Below the pieces are notes generated by a model, which searched no databases, had not been told where the DNA came from, and was given only the letters and a program-made list of their open reading frames with translations. The position numbers and the translations under genes were made by a program. Shown here in pieces: positions 1-9,211 of a stretch of 64,000 bases of DNA (position 1 is its first letter; the number at the start of each line of letters is the position of its first letter). Origin of the DNA: an uncultured Muribaculaceae bacterium (lineage in GTDB: Bacteria; Bacteroidota; Bacteroidia; Bacteroidales; Muribaculaceae); contig CAJUMR010000012.1 in NCBI GenBank assembly GCA_910587475.1, positions 1-64,000 on the forward strand, read 5' to 3'.

Positions 1-1491
1 TACAGAAAGAACATCGAAAAAGACGGTGCTCTCGAACGTCGTTTCCAGAAAGTGATGGTCGAACCGACAACTGCCGAAGAGACCCGCGCGATCCTCGACA
101 ACATAAAGGCTCAGTACGAATCGCATCACAACGTCACCTACACCGATGCGGCTCTCGACGCATGCGTGAAACTCACCGATCGATATATCACCGATCGAAA
201 CTTCCCCGACAAGGCAATCGACGCTCTCGACGAAGCAGGCTCGCGCGTACATATAATTAATGTTGCTGTGCCCGAAGAAATCGACAGGCTCGAACGCGAG
301 ATCGAAGACGCTCAAAACCGCAAACAGGAAGCCGCAAGAGCGTCAAACTACAATGCTGCCGCCGAATGGCGCAACAAAGCTCAGGAGCTCAGCGTCAAAC
401 TCGACGAACTTACTGCAGCTTGGGAAAAAGAACTTGCCGAGCATCGTCAGACCGTCGACGAAGATCAGATTGCCGAAGTAGTCGCAATGATGACCGGAGT
501 GCCTGTTCAGCGCATTGCCCAGGCCGAAGGTGCCCGTCTGCTTGAAATGGCCCCCACCCTCCGGCGCGCGATCATCGGACAGAACGAAGCCGTCGAAAAA
601 ATCGTGAAAGCCATCCACCGAAACCGAATCGGATTGAAAGACCCCAACAAACCCATCGGAACATTCATGTTCCTCGGTCCGACAGGCGTAGGAAAAACTC
701 ACCTTGCAAAAAAACTTGCCGAATATCTCTTCGACTCTGCCGACACTCTGATCAGGATCGACATGAGCGAATATATGGAAAAATTCACCGTGTCGCGACT
801 TGTCGGTGCGCCTCCGGGATATGTCGGATATGAAGAAGGTGGTCAACTCACCGAAAAGGTGCGCCGTCACCCCTATTCGGTTGTCTTGCTCGACGAGATC
901 GAAAAAGCGCATCCCGACGTGTTCAATCTCCTCCTTCAGGTCATGGACGAAGGGCGCCTCACCGACAGCCTCGGCCGACGCATCGACTTCAAGAACACCA
1001 TAATCATAATGACGTCGAACATCGGCACACGTCAGCTTAAGGATTTCGGCGCAGGTGTCGGCTTCACCACCAAGGAAGTCAGCAAAGAGTTCACCCACGG
1101 TGTGCTTCAGAAAGCCCTCAACAAGGCATTCTCGCCCGAATTCCTTAACCGAGTCGACGACATTATTATGTTTGACCAGCTCGACAAAGAGGCTATATTC
1201 AAGATCATCGACATCGAGCTCGCGGGATTCACCCGACGGCTCGAAGCGCTCGGCTACAGACTAAACCTCTCTGAAAAAGCAAAGGATTTCATTGCATCAA
1301 AAGGCTATGACATCCAGTTTGGGGCCCGTCCGCTCAAACGAGCCATACAGAAATATCTCGAAGACGAGCTTGCCGAACTCATCATCACAGCTACAATGAT
1401 GCCTGGCAATCTTGTCGAAGTCGACTACAACAGCGAAACCGATAAGATCGAGACCCGCATCATCGCCGATATCAACGAAAACAATCAATAA
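1..1491 (+). CDS. clpC: ATP-dependent Clp protease ATP-binding subunit ClpC (5' end outside window)
   Basis: The reading frame is open from base 1, so 496 C-terminal residues are visible and the N-terminal domain and most of the first AAA+ module are missing. The visible part starts in D1, has a short middle segment of about 60 residues with a UVR-like stretch (ASNYNAAAEWR), then D2 with Walker A GPTGVGKT near visible residue 226, Walker B LLDEIEKAHPD and the sensor/arginine region ending QFGARPLKRAIQ. The short middle domain argues for ClpC, not ClpB, which carries a long coiled coil. ClpC unfolds proteins for ClpP in the cytoplasm. The frame runs to TAA at 1491, 15 bases before plsC. The GTG and ATG at 52-57 are internal codons. 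Confidence 0.9.
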   Translation, partial: YRKNIEKDGALERRFQKVMVEPTTAEETRAILDNIKAQYESHHNVTYTDAALDACVKLTDRYITDRNFPDKAIDALDEAGSRVHIINVAVPEEIDRLEREIEDAQNRKQEAARASNYNAAAEWRNKAQELSVKLDELTAAWEKELAEHRQTVDEDQIAEVVAMMTGVPVQRIAQAEGARLLEMAPTLRRAIIGQNEAVEKIVKAIHRNRIGLKDPNKPIGTFMFLGPTGVGKTHLAKKLAEYLFDSADTLIRIDMSEYMEKFTVSRLVGAPPGYVGYEEGGQLTEKVRRHPYSVVLLDEIEKAHPDVFNLLLQVMDEGRLTDSLGRRIDFKNTIIIMTSNIGTRQLKDFGAGVGFTTKEVSKEFTHGVLQKALNKAFSPEFLNRVDDIIMFDQLDKEAIFKIIDIELAGFTRRLEALGYRLNLSEKAKDFIASKGYDIQFGARPLKRAIQKYLEDELAELIITATMMPGNLVEVDYNSETDKIETRIIADINENNQ

Positions 1492-1506
1492 CATCATCAG
1501 ACTGAA

Positions 1507-2229
1507 ATGATTTTCTACCGTATCTACCAGATTTTCATAATGCTGCCCGTGTTACTGACAGCAACCATACTCGCCGCCGTACTCACCGCAGTCGGATCGA
1601 TATTGTTCGGAGGAAAATGGTGGGGCTACTGGCCGGCTCATCTTTGGGCTCGTCTCTTCTGCATAATGTCATGGGTGAAAGTTTCGGTCTACGGGCGGGA
1701 AAACATCTCAAAAGGCACATCGTATGTCTTCGTGGCAAACCATCAGGGCGCCTACGACATTTTTGCAGTCTACGGGTATCTTGGCCACAATTTCAAATGG
1801 ATGATGAAAAAAAGCCTCGAACGCATACCCCTCGTCGGCTACAGTTGCCGCAAAGCCGGACATATATATGTCGACAACCGCACCCCGGCAGCCATACGTC
1901 AGACAATGCAGGATGCAGAGAAGCAGCTCGCTGGCGGCATGTCGGTCGTTGTCTTTCCCGAAGGTTCTCGAACCTTCGACGGGAAAGTGAAAGCATTCAG
2001 ACGCGGTGCCTACACTCTTGCCGTCGAATTTGGTCTGCCGGTTGTGCCTCTGACCATCGACGGGGCCTTCGAAGTCATGCCGCGCACATCGTGGCTACCA
2101 CGGCCGGGACACATAAAACTGACGATCCACAAGCCTATCGAAGCTCCGGCAGAAGGTCATGAACTGAAAAGCCTCATCGACCAATCGAGATCTCAGATCA
2201 TATCGGCTCTGCCTGCGTCGCTGCAATGA
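1507..2229 (+). CDS. plsC: 1-acyl-sn-glycerol-3-phosphate acyltransferase
   Basis: A 240-residue membrane-linked acyltransferase that should convert lysophosphatidic acid to phosphatidic acid in phospholipid synthesis. The PlsC signature is complete: NHQGAYD (residues 78-84, the NHxxxxD catalytic motif) and FPEGSR (150-155). Residues 10-35 form a hydrophobic N-terminal segment that likely anchors it in the inner membrane. It follows clpC after 15 bases and is probably read from the same transcript. The ATG at 1507 is the first start in frame after the clpC stop. Length fits the family. Confidence 0.9.
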   Translation: MIFYRIYQIFIMLPVLLTATILAAVLTAVGSILFGGKWWGYWPAHLWARLFCIMSWVKVSVYGRENISKGTSYVFVANHQGAYDIFAVYGYLGHNFKWMMKKSLERIPLVGYSCRKAGHIYVDNRTPAAIRQTMQDAEKQLAGGMSVVVFPEGSRTFDGKVKAFRRGAYTLAVEFGLPVVPLTIDGAFEVMPRTSWLPRPGHIKLTIHKPIEAPAEGHELKSLIDQSRSQIISALPASLQ

Positions 2230-2277
2230 ACAATCATCCGCTATCACGTGTTTGAATAATAAAAAAAGATAAAGAAT

Positions 2278-2886
2278 ATGAATATCAGAAAACTTACAGT
2301 TCTTTTTCTGCCTCTGGCATCGGCGATTATAATCTCATCATGTTCAAACCGACCTGATGTCAGCGGCACATGGGCCGGCACACCGGTTAAAATAGACAAC
2401 ATATCGGCAGCATGCGATGCCAACGCAACAATGTCGATCAGTTTCAACAACTCAGGTAACCAAAAAGACAACGGCACCGTCACGATATCGGCTCTGATCG
2501 ACGCCAACCAACCCGTCGTATCTCCTGACAATGCAGTTGATCAGGCATATGAAGTAAGTGTGGCGGCTACAGCTCTGATTTCAGGACAATGGTCGTTCGA
2601 ATATGATGACGATGATGACATCATACTCACTCTCGACCCGCAGACACTCCAGGTCAATGTCGATCCCGATGGAGTGACATTCACCGAAAACGTGCTGACT
2701 TCAGCCCAACAGCCGCGTCTCGACTCCCTGACTACAGCCACTGCCGCAGCTTGGAAAAGATCAATCACAAAGGCTATGAAACAGCAGTTTTTCGCCCTGC
2801 AGAAAATCTCCGACGTGAAGATCCACAACGGCATTATGTCATGTGAGATCAACGACCGTGATCTGACATTCCGTAAAACAGAATAA
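2278..2886 (+). CDS. Hypothetical lipoprotein, 202 aa
   Basis: An exported lipoprotein: the N-terminus has two basic residues, a hydrophobic core and a lipobox ending ISSC near residue 22, after which the chain begins SNRPDVSGTW. The SGTW opening followed by alternating beta-rich segments resembles small Bacteroidales lipocalin-like lipoproteins, but I cannot name a family with confidence. Residues around 110-120 form an acidic DDDDD patch. It begins 48 bases after plsC and ends at a strong terminator (2912-2948), so it may be the last gene of the clpC-plsC transcript. Function unknown. Confidence 0.7.
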   Translation: MNIRKLTVLFLPLASAIIISSCSNRPDVSGTWAGTPVKIDNISAACDANATMSISFNNSGNQKDNGTVTISALIDANQPVVSPDNAVDQAYEVSVAATALISGQWSFEYDDDDDIILTLDPQTLQVNVDPDGVTFTENVLTSAQQPRLDSLTTATAAAWKRSITKAMKQQFFALQKISDVKIHNGIMSCEINDRDLTFRKTE

Positions 2887-2911
2887 GGTTATCACCTATT
2901 ATAAAAGAAAT

Positions 2912-2948
2912 GAGGCATCCCCCGCGACGAGAGATGCCTCATTTTTTT
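2912..2948 (+). terminator. Rho-independent terminator after the small lipoprotein
   Basis: Perfect 8-bp stem GAGGCATC (2912-2919) / GATGCCTC (2933-2940) with a 13-base loop, followed by a run of seven T. It closes the clpC-plsC-lipoprotein unit. Confidence 0.85.
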
Positions 2949-2983
2949 GTGCGCCCATAAATGGATAATAATTTAAAATGAAT

Positions 2984-2991
2984 TATCTTTG
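2984..2991 (+). promoter_or_regulatory. -7 element TATCTTTG for the GH-like lipoprotein operon
   Basis: Exact match to the Bacteroidetes TAnnTTTG box. The predicted transcription start is near 2998, which coincides with the first usable ATG, so the mRNA would be leaderless or have a leader of only a few bases. No clear -33 TTTG is seen at the expected distance. Confidence 0.5.
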
Positions 2992-2997
2992 CATATT

Positions 2998-4473
2998 ATG
3001 ATAATGAACACAATCCACCGAATTTTTGTCATGGCCATGCTGATGGCCATCGGATGTTTCGCCCAGGCAAGCAGCCCGAAACGCGAATTCAGAGGCGCAT
3101 GGATGCACACAGTTTTTCAAGATCAATATAAAAAGCAGTCTACCCAACAGAACAAACGCTACATTTGCTCTCAGCTCGACTTGCTGAAGAAGGCAGGCAT
3201 CAACGTGGTATTTTTTCAGATCAGGCCTCAGTCTGACGCGTTCTACAAAAGCCCGTTTGAACCTTGGAGTATTTTCCTGACAGACGGAGGGAAAGCGCCT
3301 GAGCCGTTCTGGGATCCATTGTCGTTCATCACCGAGCAGGCTCACCAGCGAGGCATGGAGCTGCATGCATGGATCAACCCCTACAGAGTAACATCAGGGG
3401 CTAAACAGCAGGTGCCCCCGGGCCATATATATCACAAACATCCCGAGCGCTTCGTGAAGTACGACGGAAAGATCTATTTTGATCCTGGATTGCCTGAAAA
3501 CCGCACTTACATAGAAAAAATTGTAGCAGATGTTGTCACCCGTTACGATATCGACGGCATACACTTCGACGACTATTTCTATCCTTATCCGGTCAAAAAC
3601 CTACCCTTTCCCGACAGCAAATCATATGCCCGCTATGGCAAAGGGCAGAAACGCGACGACTGGCGACGCGACAATGTCAACAAACTGATCCAAAGCTTAA
3701 ACGCTAAGATAAAAAGCATCAAGCCTTGGGTAAGATTCGGAGTGAGTCCGTTCGGCATATGGCGTAATAAAAAAAGCGACAAACGGGGAAGCGATACCAA
3801 TGGGCTCGAAAACTACGATGCTTTGTATGCCGATGTTTTACTCTGGGCTGAAAAGGGGTGGGTCGACTATCTGATCCCGCAACTTTACTGGGAGCTTGAA
3901 CACCCTCGTGCGTCCTACTCTGTGCTGATTGACTGGTGGAACAACAATGCCGGTCAACGCCACGTCTACATCGGGCAGCACACCGAGGTGACAATGAAGA
4001 AAAACGACCTTAAACCTTCAGCAGAAGCATCTCAGCTTAAAACCAAGATAGCCATGTCGAGAAAAGCTGAAGCAGTGCAAGGCAACTGTTGGTGGCCAGC
4101 CTACTCAGTGACCAAAAACTTCGGCGGAATTGCAGATTCTCTCGCCAGCATCCATCATGCTGAAATGGCTCTCCCGCCTGAATATCCTTGGATATCATCG
4201 TCAACACCTGAAGCGCCGTTTGACCTTCACAAAGACCACAACGAGCTGTGGTGGTCTGCGCCAGCACCCGAGGGCAAAACCGACGACTGCATCAAATTTG
4301 TGATCTACCGGTTCGACGACGACAGTACATTTGATCTCGACGACCCATCGAAAATCGTAGGTATAACCTACGAAAACCACATACCGGTTTCAACCCAGGG
4401 CTACTACGTCGTGACATCGCTTGACCGGGCCAACTCCGAATCATTTCCCTCCGAACCGCTCATGATAAAGTGA
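2998..4473 (+). CDS. Glycosyl hydrolase-like (GHL10/DUF187, YddW type) exported protein
   Basis: About 491 residues. After a signal peptide (IHRIFVMAMLMAIGCFAQA, with a weak lipobox at AIGC) the chain enters the GHL10/DUF187 fold: REFRGAWMHTV, GINVVFFQIRPQSDAFY, LHAWINPYRV, then FDPGLPENR, YDIDGIHFDDYFYPYP and VRFGVSPFGIWRN. These are the conserved barrel motifs, with acidic residues in GIHFDDY as likely catalytic candidates. A C-terminal region after residue 400 looks like a beta-sandwich. Relatives act on cell-surface or peptidoglycan-like glycans, but the substrate is not known. I chose ATG 2998 (3004 is possible) over the upstream TTG because the -7 box overlaps that TTG. It is the first gene of a four-gene overlapping operon. 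Confidence 0.85.
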   Translation: MIMNTIHRIFVMAMLMAIGCFAQASSPKREFRGAWMHTVFQDQYKKQSTQQNKRYICSQLDLLKKAGINVVFFQIRPQSDAFYKSPFEPWSIFLTDGGKAPEPFWDPLSFITEQAHQRGMELHAWINPYRVTSGAKQQVPPGHIYHKHPERFVKYDGKIYFDPGLPENRTYIEKIVADVVTRYDIDGIHFDDYFYPYPVKNLPFPDSKSYARYGKGQKRDDWRRDNVNKLIQSLNAKIKSIKPWVRFGVSPFGIWRNKKSDKRGSDTNGLENYDALYADVLLWAEKGWVDYLIPQLYWELEHPRASYSVLIDWWNNNAGQRHVYIGQHTEVTMKKNDLKPSAEASQLKTKIAMSRKAEAVQGNCWWPAYSVTKNFGGIADSLASIHHAEMALPPEYPWISSSTPEAPFDLHKDHNELWWSAPAPEGKTDDCIKFVIYRFDDDSTFDLDDPSKIVGITYENHIPVSTQGYYVVTSLDRANSESFPSEPLMIK

Positions 4474-4475
4474 TC

Positions 4476-5414
4476 ATGCCTGAAGTCTCTGTAATAGTTC
4501 CTGTCTACAATTCGCAACGCTATCTGCGACTATGCATTGAAAGCGTTGTCGCACAATCGTTCGATGATTGGGAATTGCTGCTTGTCGATGACGGATCAAC
4601 CGACAATTCCAACAGCATATGCAGAGAATATCTGGGAACTTGCGATAAAATAAAACTGATCGAAAAAAGCAATGGTGGGCTTTCGAGTGCCAGAAATGCC
4701 GGAATAGACAATGCTCATGGTAAATTCCTGCTGTTTCTCGACGCCGATGACGAGCTCTATCCTCATGCCGTCGAGACTCTCTATAACGTAGCCGTCGGCT
4801 GCCATTCAAAGATAGCAGTCGGACGCATGGCCTATGCCGCCATCAAGCCGGATCTGAAGCCCGGCCGTATGTCAACGATCACCACACGCGACGCGGTCGA
4901 CATGTGTGCCGACATTCTCTATCAGAAAAAAAACACCGATAACTCTGTATGTTGGAAACTCTTCGACCGATCGCTGTTCGACGGCATAAGATTTTACAAC
5001 GGATGGTATGAGGATCTTGAGATCTTCCACAAATTATTTATCAAAGCCGGACGTATCGCCATAACCGACAGCACGGTCTATTTCTATCGCAAACACTCCG
5101 ACAGTTTCATCAACAGCTGGTCGGACGGACGCCGCGACATTGTCGGCGTGACAAAAGGGATTGTCGACACTCTCGGTAAAGCTCATCCTTGCCTGCTCAA
5201 AGCGGCAAAGCACCGGGAATTCAGCGCATGCTTCAACCTGTTGATTGCCTTGCTACGGCACCGCCCCGACGATCTGCCGGCCATAAACTATTGCTACTCC
5301 CGCATAAAGGAATGCCGTACTGAAATATTGTTCAATCACCGATCCAGAATGAAAAACAGGCTTGGCGCCGCTGCTTCGCTGCTTGGCTTAAAATTCTTAA
5401 AAAAACTGACATGA
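4476..5414 (+). CDS. Family 2 glycosyltransferase
   Basis: About 312 residues with a GT-A fold: SVIVPVYNSQ at the N-terminus, nucleotide-binding VDDGSTD near residue 37, and the metal-binding DADDE near residue 90. It would transfer a sugar from a nucleotide-sugar to a lipid- or protein-linked acceptor on the cytoplasmic side of the membrane; donor and acceptor cannot be read from sequence. ATG 4476 lies 3 bases after the stop of the GH-like gene; an upstream GTG at 4470 overlaps that stop. The gene ends in an ATGA overlap with the phosphoribosyltransferase, implying translational coupling. Confidence 0.88.
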   Translation: MPEVSVIVPVYNSQRYLRLCIESVVAQSFDDWELLLVDDGSTDNSNSICREYLGTCDKIKLIEKSNGGLSSARNAGIDNAHGKFLLFLDADDELYPHAVETLYNVAVGCHSKIAVGRMAYAAIKPDLKPGRMSTITTRDAVDMCADILYQKKNTDNSVCWKLFDRSLFDGIRFYNGWYEDLEIFHKLFIKAGRIAITDSTVYFYRKHSDSFINSWSDGRRDIVGVTKGIVDTLGKAHPCLLKAAKHREFSACFNLLIALLRHRPDDLPAINYCYSRIKECRTEILFNHRSRMKNRLGAAASLLGLKFLKKLT

Positions 5415-5962
5415 CAGAATTCAAGATCAAAACCTTAAATTGGAATGACTTCAACGCGGCCTGCAACGATCTGCGGAGCCTTGTCGACAAGTCGGGTTTC
5501 CACCCCGACGCAGTGATAGCGATTCCCCGCGGTGGATGTTATCTTCAAAATGCCGCATGGTCAGATTGCCGGCGGCTTGTCATGTCTCTGCCTGGCCATA
5601 AACCGGCAACCCTGAAAAAATATGCAGCCTTCTTTCTCCGCAGGCTGCCGCTCGCTGTCCGCGACCGCATTCGGATCTGGGACGCACGACGATTGGTAGG
5701 TAGAGCCAATCACATGGACAGCACCGCCATCAGTCTACCCGAAATCGACAGCACGATAAAAACAATCCTGCTTCTCGACGATGCAGTCGATAGCGGCGCC
5801 ACACTTTCTGCAATTTCGACTTGCATAAAAAAGAGCCACCCCGACATAGATATAAAAAGTGCCGTCATCACCGTCACCTCTTCTCAACCGCTGTGCATAC
5901 CCGATTTCTATCTCTACAACAATTCAACCCTCGTCAGAATGCCATGGTCGATCGATGCTTGA
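5411..5962 (+). CDS. Phosphoribosyltransferase-domain protein
   Basis: A 183-residue protein with a type I PRTase core. The PRPP-binding loop is ILLLDDAVDSGATL (about residues 116-129), and an earlier DAVIAIPRGG matches the first PRTase strand and loop. The middle is basic and rich in aromatic residues. The enzyme should use PRPP to put a ribose-5-phosphate on an acceptor, or the reverse; the acceptor is unknown and it does not resemble a standard purine or pyrimidine salvage enzyme closely. It overlaps the glycosyltransferase by 4 bases and the HAD gene by 19 bases, so the three proteins are very likely made together. Confidence 0.75.
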   Translation: MTEFKIKTLNWNDFNAACNDLRSLVDKSGFHPDAVIAIPRGGCYLQNAAWSDCRRLVMSLPGHKPATLKKYAAFFLRRLPLAVRDRIRIWDARRLVGRANHMDSTAISLPEIDSTIKTILLLDDAVDSGATLSAISTCIKKSHPDIDIKSAVITVTSSQPLCIPDFYLYNNSTLVRMPWSIDA

Positions 5963-6582
5963 TCAACAACACTACGCCGGCCATAGTGGTAGATCTCGAC
6001 GGCACACTGGTCAGAGGCAACACACTGATTATATACCTGATGTGTGGTCTGCGGCATCTCCTGTCTTCGGGTCATGTCCTGTCGGCCATAAAACTTATCA
6101 TGACAGTGGTGAAGCGACAGCTCCGAGTGATAAGCCATGAAACGATGAAGCAGACGATACTCTCAGCCCTGTCCCCCCACACCGCAATCCTCGACACATT
6201 CAGACGAAAAGCCACAAAGCGACAAAACCGCGATGTCACATATTTAATCGAAGCGCAGCAGCGGGCGGGTCACAGGGTGCTCCTTGCTACGGCAGCTCCG
6301 GCATTCTATGTCAGGACTATCTGGCCAGGCGACTTTGTTGCGACAGATTTCAGTATCGACAGACTGATGCTCGAATGTCGCGGAGATGAAAAATTAAAGA
6401 AGGTAAAGCAATGGCTCGACAGCAACGGATGCTATCTCGACACCGTTGTCACAGATCATTTCGACGATGCCCCGCTGTTGAAAGCCAACGCCGGGGGAAC
6501 AAACATATTGGTCAATCCCGACCGTAAAACATTAATAGCATGTCAAAAGGCAGGCATTAATATATCTGCGGTCTATCATTGA
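5944..6582 (+). CDS. HAD-superfamily phosphatase
   Basis: About 212 residues starting at an ATG inside the end of the PRTase gene; the open frame extends further upstream to 5821 but only in overlap. HAD motif I is VVDLDGTL near residue 15 (nucleophile and acid aspartates), motif II is LLATAAPAFY, and motif IV is VVTDHFDDAPLL. A helical cap insert lies between motifs I and II (residues 20-95). The layout resembles phosphoserine-phosphatase-like HADs. In this operon a natural role would be to remove a phosphate left by the PRTase, but that is inference. It ends 6 bases before the convergent ABC-F gene. Confidence 0.82.
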   Translation: MVDRCLINNTTPAIVVDLDGTLVRGNTLIIYLMCGLRHLLSSGHVLSAIKLIMTVVKRQLRVISHETMKQTILSALSPHTAILDTFRRKATKRQNRDVTYLIEAQQRAGHRVLLATAAPAFYVRTIWPGDFVATDFSIDRLMLECRGDEKLKKVKQWLDSNGCYLDTVVTDHFDDAPLLKANAGGTNILVNPDRKTLIACQKAGINISAVYH

Positions 6583-6588
6583 GATAGG

Positions 6589-8457
6589 CTATGATTTTTC
6601 CGACAATTCGAGCCAACGCATCTCCTTCTCGTCGAGAAGGTCATTGATTTCGGTGTAACGCGCTGATTTTTCAGCGACATTATCAATCACCTCTCCACTG
6701 TTGAACAGGGCGTCGAGTTCTTTCTTTTCAGCTGTCAACTGTTCAATCTCAGTTTCAAGCATCTCAAATTCCTTGCGCTCTTTGAAGCTCAGCTTTTCCT
6801 TGCGGTTTATCTTGGCTGTCGATTGCTTGACCTCATGGCTCTCGCTCTTCGCCACAGCCTGTTGCTGTTGTTTGTCATGCTCAGCCTTCCACTGCGCATA
6901 CTCACTGTAAGTACCGGGGAAATCTTTGATCACGCCATTCCCTTCCATCACAAACAGATGGTCAACCACATTATCGAGGAAATAACGGTCATGGCTGATT
7001 ACAATCACACAACCCTTGAATTGGCTAAGATATTCCTCGAGAATCCCAAGAGTGACAATGTCAAGGTCGTTGGTCGGTTCGTCAAGTATCAGGAAGTTGG
7101 GTTGCATCATCAGCACTGTTGCAAGTTGCAGTCTGCACCGCTCCCCTCCGCTCAACGTATGAATGTACTTCTGCTGATCGGGAACCGAGAACAAGAATTT
7201 CTGCAAAAACTGCATCGGCGCCACGTGCACACCGTTCTGCTCTATGTCCTCGGCGATCTCAGTCACCGCATCGATCACCTTCTTATTCTCATCAAAACTG
7301 ATGCCTTCCTGACTGTAATAGCCGAAACGCACCGTCTCACCGACATTCCATTCTCCGCTGTCGGCCTCGATCAGGCCCTGCAGTAGTTTGATGAATGTCG
7401 ATTTACCAACTCCGTTAGCACCCACAATCCCGAGTTTTTCATAACGGCTGAACGTATATGTGAAATCATCAAGAATAACCTTGTCGCCAAAACGCTTCGA
7501 AATGCCCTCAGCCTCAAATATCTTCGAGCCTATATATCCGGCCTCGGTCTCAAGTCTGACATTATCTTCGCGGTGACGCATCATCGAACGCTCCTTGAGA
7601 TCATAGAAGCGATCGATCCTGAACTTTGCTTTTCCTGCTCTGGCCTGCGGTTGACGGCTCATCCATTCCTGCTCCTTTCTGAGCGTGTTTTTCACCCGTG
7701 CAAGTTCAGCGTTCATTGCTTCGATACGCTCAGCACGGCGTCGTAGGTAGTAATCGTAGTTGCCGTCATAGAAAAAAGCCGAACGATCGTCAAGCTCTAT
7801 TATCCTGTTGCAGACACGATCGAGGAAATAACGGTCGTGAGTGACCATCAACAGAGTCACACGCTGGCGCTTCAAATAATTTTCGAGCCATTCGATCACA
7901 TCAACGTCGAGATGGTTGGTCGGCTCGTCGAGTATTATCATGTCAGGCTGCTGCATTATAGCCCGGGCTATCGCCACTCTCTTGCGCTGACCGCCCGACA
8001 GATGGTCGACCGATGCGTTGACATCGCCAAGATCAAGCTGCGTAAGCATCTGCTTCACACGATCTTCATAATCCCATGCCCCCAAAGCATCCATCTGGTG
8101 GACTGAAGCATTGATATCATCCATTATGCCCGACGCAACTGCCTTCTCATAGCGCGACATCGCATCTGCCACAGGGCCGCCGTCCTCGAGACACGCTTCG
8201 AGGATGCTCGCGCCTGCCTTAAATTCAGGCAACTGACTGAGATAGCACACCTTCAGGTCGGCCCTGAAAGTAACGCTGCCGCTGTCAGGAACGTCTTTTC
8301 CTGCTATGATGTTGAGCAGTGTAGTCTTACCTGTGCCGTTTTTGGCTACGATTCCTATTTTATCACCCTCGTTGATACCGAAAGTGACATTTTCAAAAAG
8401 CATACGGTCGCCGACACTTTTTGTCAACTCGTCGACCTGTAGAAATACAGCTGCCAT
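6589..8457 (-). CDS. ABC-F family ATPase (Uup-like)
   Basis: A 622-residue cytoplasmic protein with two ABC cassettes and no membrane segments. Cassette 1 has Walker A KNGTGKT, signature LSGGQRKR and ILDEPTNHLD; cassette 2 has GANGVGKS, LSGGERCR and ILDEPTNDLD. They are joined by the charged inter-domain linker typical of ABC-F proteins. The C-terminal 80 residues form an E/K-rich coiled coil like the DNA- or ribosome-binding tail of Uup. Members act on ribosomes in translation or antibiotic protection, or in DNA stability. It starts 7 bases after ftsE on the same strand and is probably cotranscribed. Confidence 0.9.
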   Translation of the reverse strand: MAAVFLQVDELTKSVGDRMLFENVTFGINEGDKIGIVAKNGTGKTTLLNIIAGKDVPDSGSVTFRADLKVCYLSQLPEFKAGASILEACLEDGGPVADAMSRYEKAVASGIMDDINASVHQMDALGAWDYEDRVKQMLTQLDLGDVNASVDHLSGGQRKRVAIARAIMQQPDMIILDEPTNHLDVDVIEWLENYLKRQRVTLLMVTHDRYFLDRVCNRIIELDDRSAFFYDGNYDYYLRRRAERIEAMNAELARVKNTLRKEQEWMSRQPQARAGKAKFRIDRFYDLKERSMMRHREDNVRLETEAGYIGSKIFEAEGISKRFGDKVILDDFTYTFSRYEKLGIVGANGVGKSTFIKLLQGLIEADSGEWNVGETVRFGYYSQEGISFDENKKVIDAVTEIAEDIEQNGVHVAPMQFLQKFLFSVPDQQKYIHTLSGGERCRLQLATVLMMQPNFLILDEPTNDLDIVTLGILEEYLSQFKGCVIVISHDRYFLDNVVDHLFVMEGNGVIKDFPGTYSEYAQWKAEHDKQQQQAVAKSESHEVKQSTAKINRKEKLSFKERKEFEMLETEIEQLTAEKKELDALFNSGEVIDNVAEKSARYTEINDLLDEKEMRWLELSEKS

Positions 8458-8464
8458 TACCGTT

Positions 8465-9124
8465 TCAACTGATCAGTTGTTTACCCTCACAACGCATCAC
8501 TCTTCCGGGAAAGCGGTCAAGCATCGTCAGATTATGAGTCGCCACAATCACTGCTGTGCCTTCCTTGGCTATCGAATACAGATGATTGATGATCTGCTCT
8601 CCGGTTTCCGGATCCAGATTGCCGGTCGGTTCGTCGGCGATAATAAGTTCGGGTCTGTTAAGCAGAGACCTCGCTATCACTATACGTTGCTGCTCGCCCC
8701 CCGACAGCTCATGAGGCATCTTGTACGATTTGTTAGTCATGCCGACTTCTTTCAGCACTTCTTCAATGCGCTGCTCTTTAGACGCACGATCTTTCCAACC
8801 GGTCGCGTCAAGCACAAACTCAAGATTGGCATAGACATTCCGGTCTGTCAGAAGTTGGAAATCTTGGAAAACAATGCCGATTTTTCGTCTCAGATAAGGA
8901 GTCTGCTTGCGTTTCAGAGCCTTGAGATCATAGTCGAATATACGCGCTTCGCCGGTTTTGACAGGCACTTCGCCATACAGCGATTTAATAAGAGAACTTT
9001 TCCCGCTGCCGACCTTTCCGATCAGATAGACAAACTCGCCTGGTTCAACTTTGAACGCAACGTCTTTAAGGACCACATGTTCCTTTCGCAATATCTCAAC
9101 TCCGTTATATTCTATAATCGACAT
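8465..9124 (-). CDS. ftsE: FtsE-like ABC transporter ATP-binding protein
   Basis: A 219-residue single ABC cassette: Walker A GKVGSGKSS near residue 36, a Q-loop in IVFQDFQLL, signature LSGGEQQR and Walker B ELIIADEPTGNLD. The FQDFQLL wording and size match FtsE, the ATPase of the FtsEX complex that controls cell-wall hydrolases at the division site. No ftsX lies beside it, which is common in Bacteroidetes but makes assignment less certain; a LolD-like exporter is the alternative. Confidence 0.75.
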   Translation of the reverse strand: MSIIEYNGVEILRKEHVVLKDVAFKVEPGEFVYLIGKVGSGKSSLIKSLYGEVPVKTGEARIFDYDLKALKRKQTPYLRRKIGIVFQDFQLLTDRNVYANLEFVLDATGWKDRASKEQRIEEVLKEVGMTNKSYKMPHELSGGEQQRIVIARSLLNRPELIIADEPTGNLDPETGEQIINHLYSIAKEGTAVIVATHNLTMLDRFPGRVMRCEGKQLIS

Positions 9125-9143
9125 ATCTTCATTTTTTCTTTTG

Positions 9144-9151
9144 CAAATCTA
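9144..9151 (-). promoter_or_regulatory. -7 element TAGATTTG for ftsE/ABC-F
   Basis: On the minus strand the box reads TAGATTTG, 20 bases before the ftsE ATG. No convincing -33 partner. Confidence 0.4.
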
Positions 9152-9211
9152 CATATTTTTTTTGGTATCCGGGCCGATTTACGCATCAAACCGCTCCTCG
9201 CGACAGCAATA

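Noticed and set aside
343..1098. 251-residue minus-strand open frame within clpC
   Set aside because: Antisense to the clpC D2 module; no recognisable domain.
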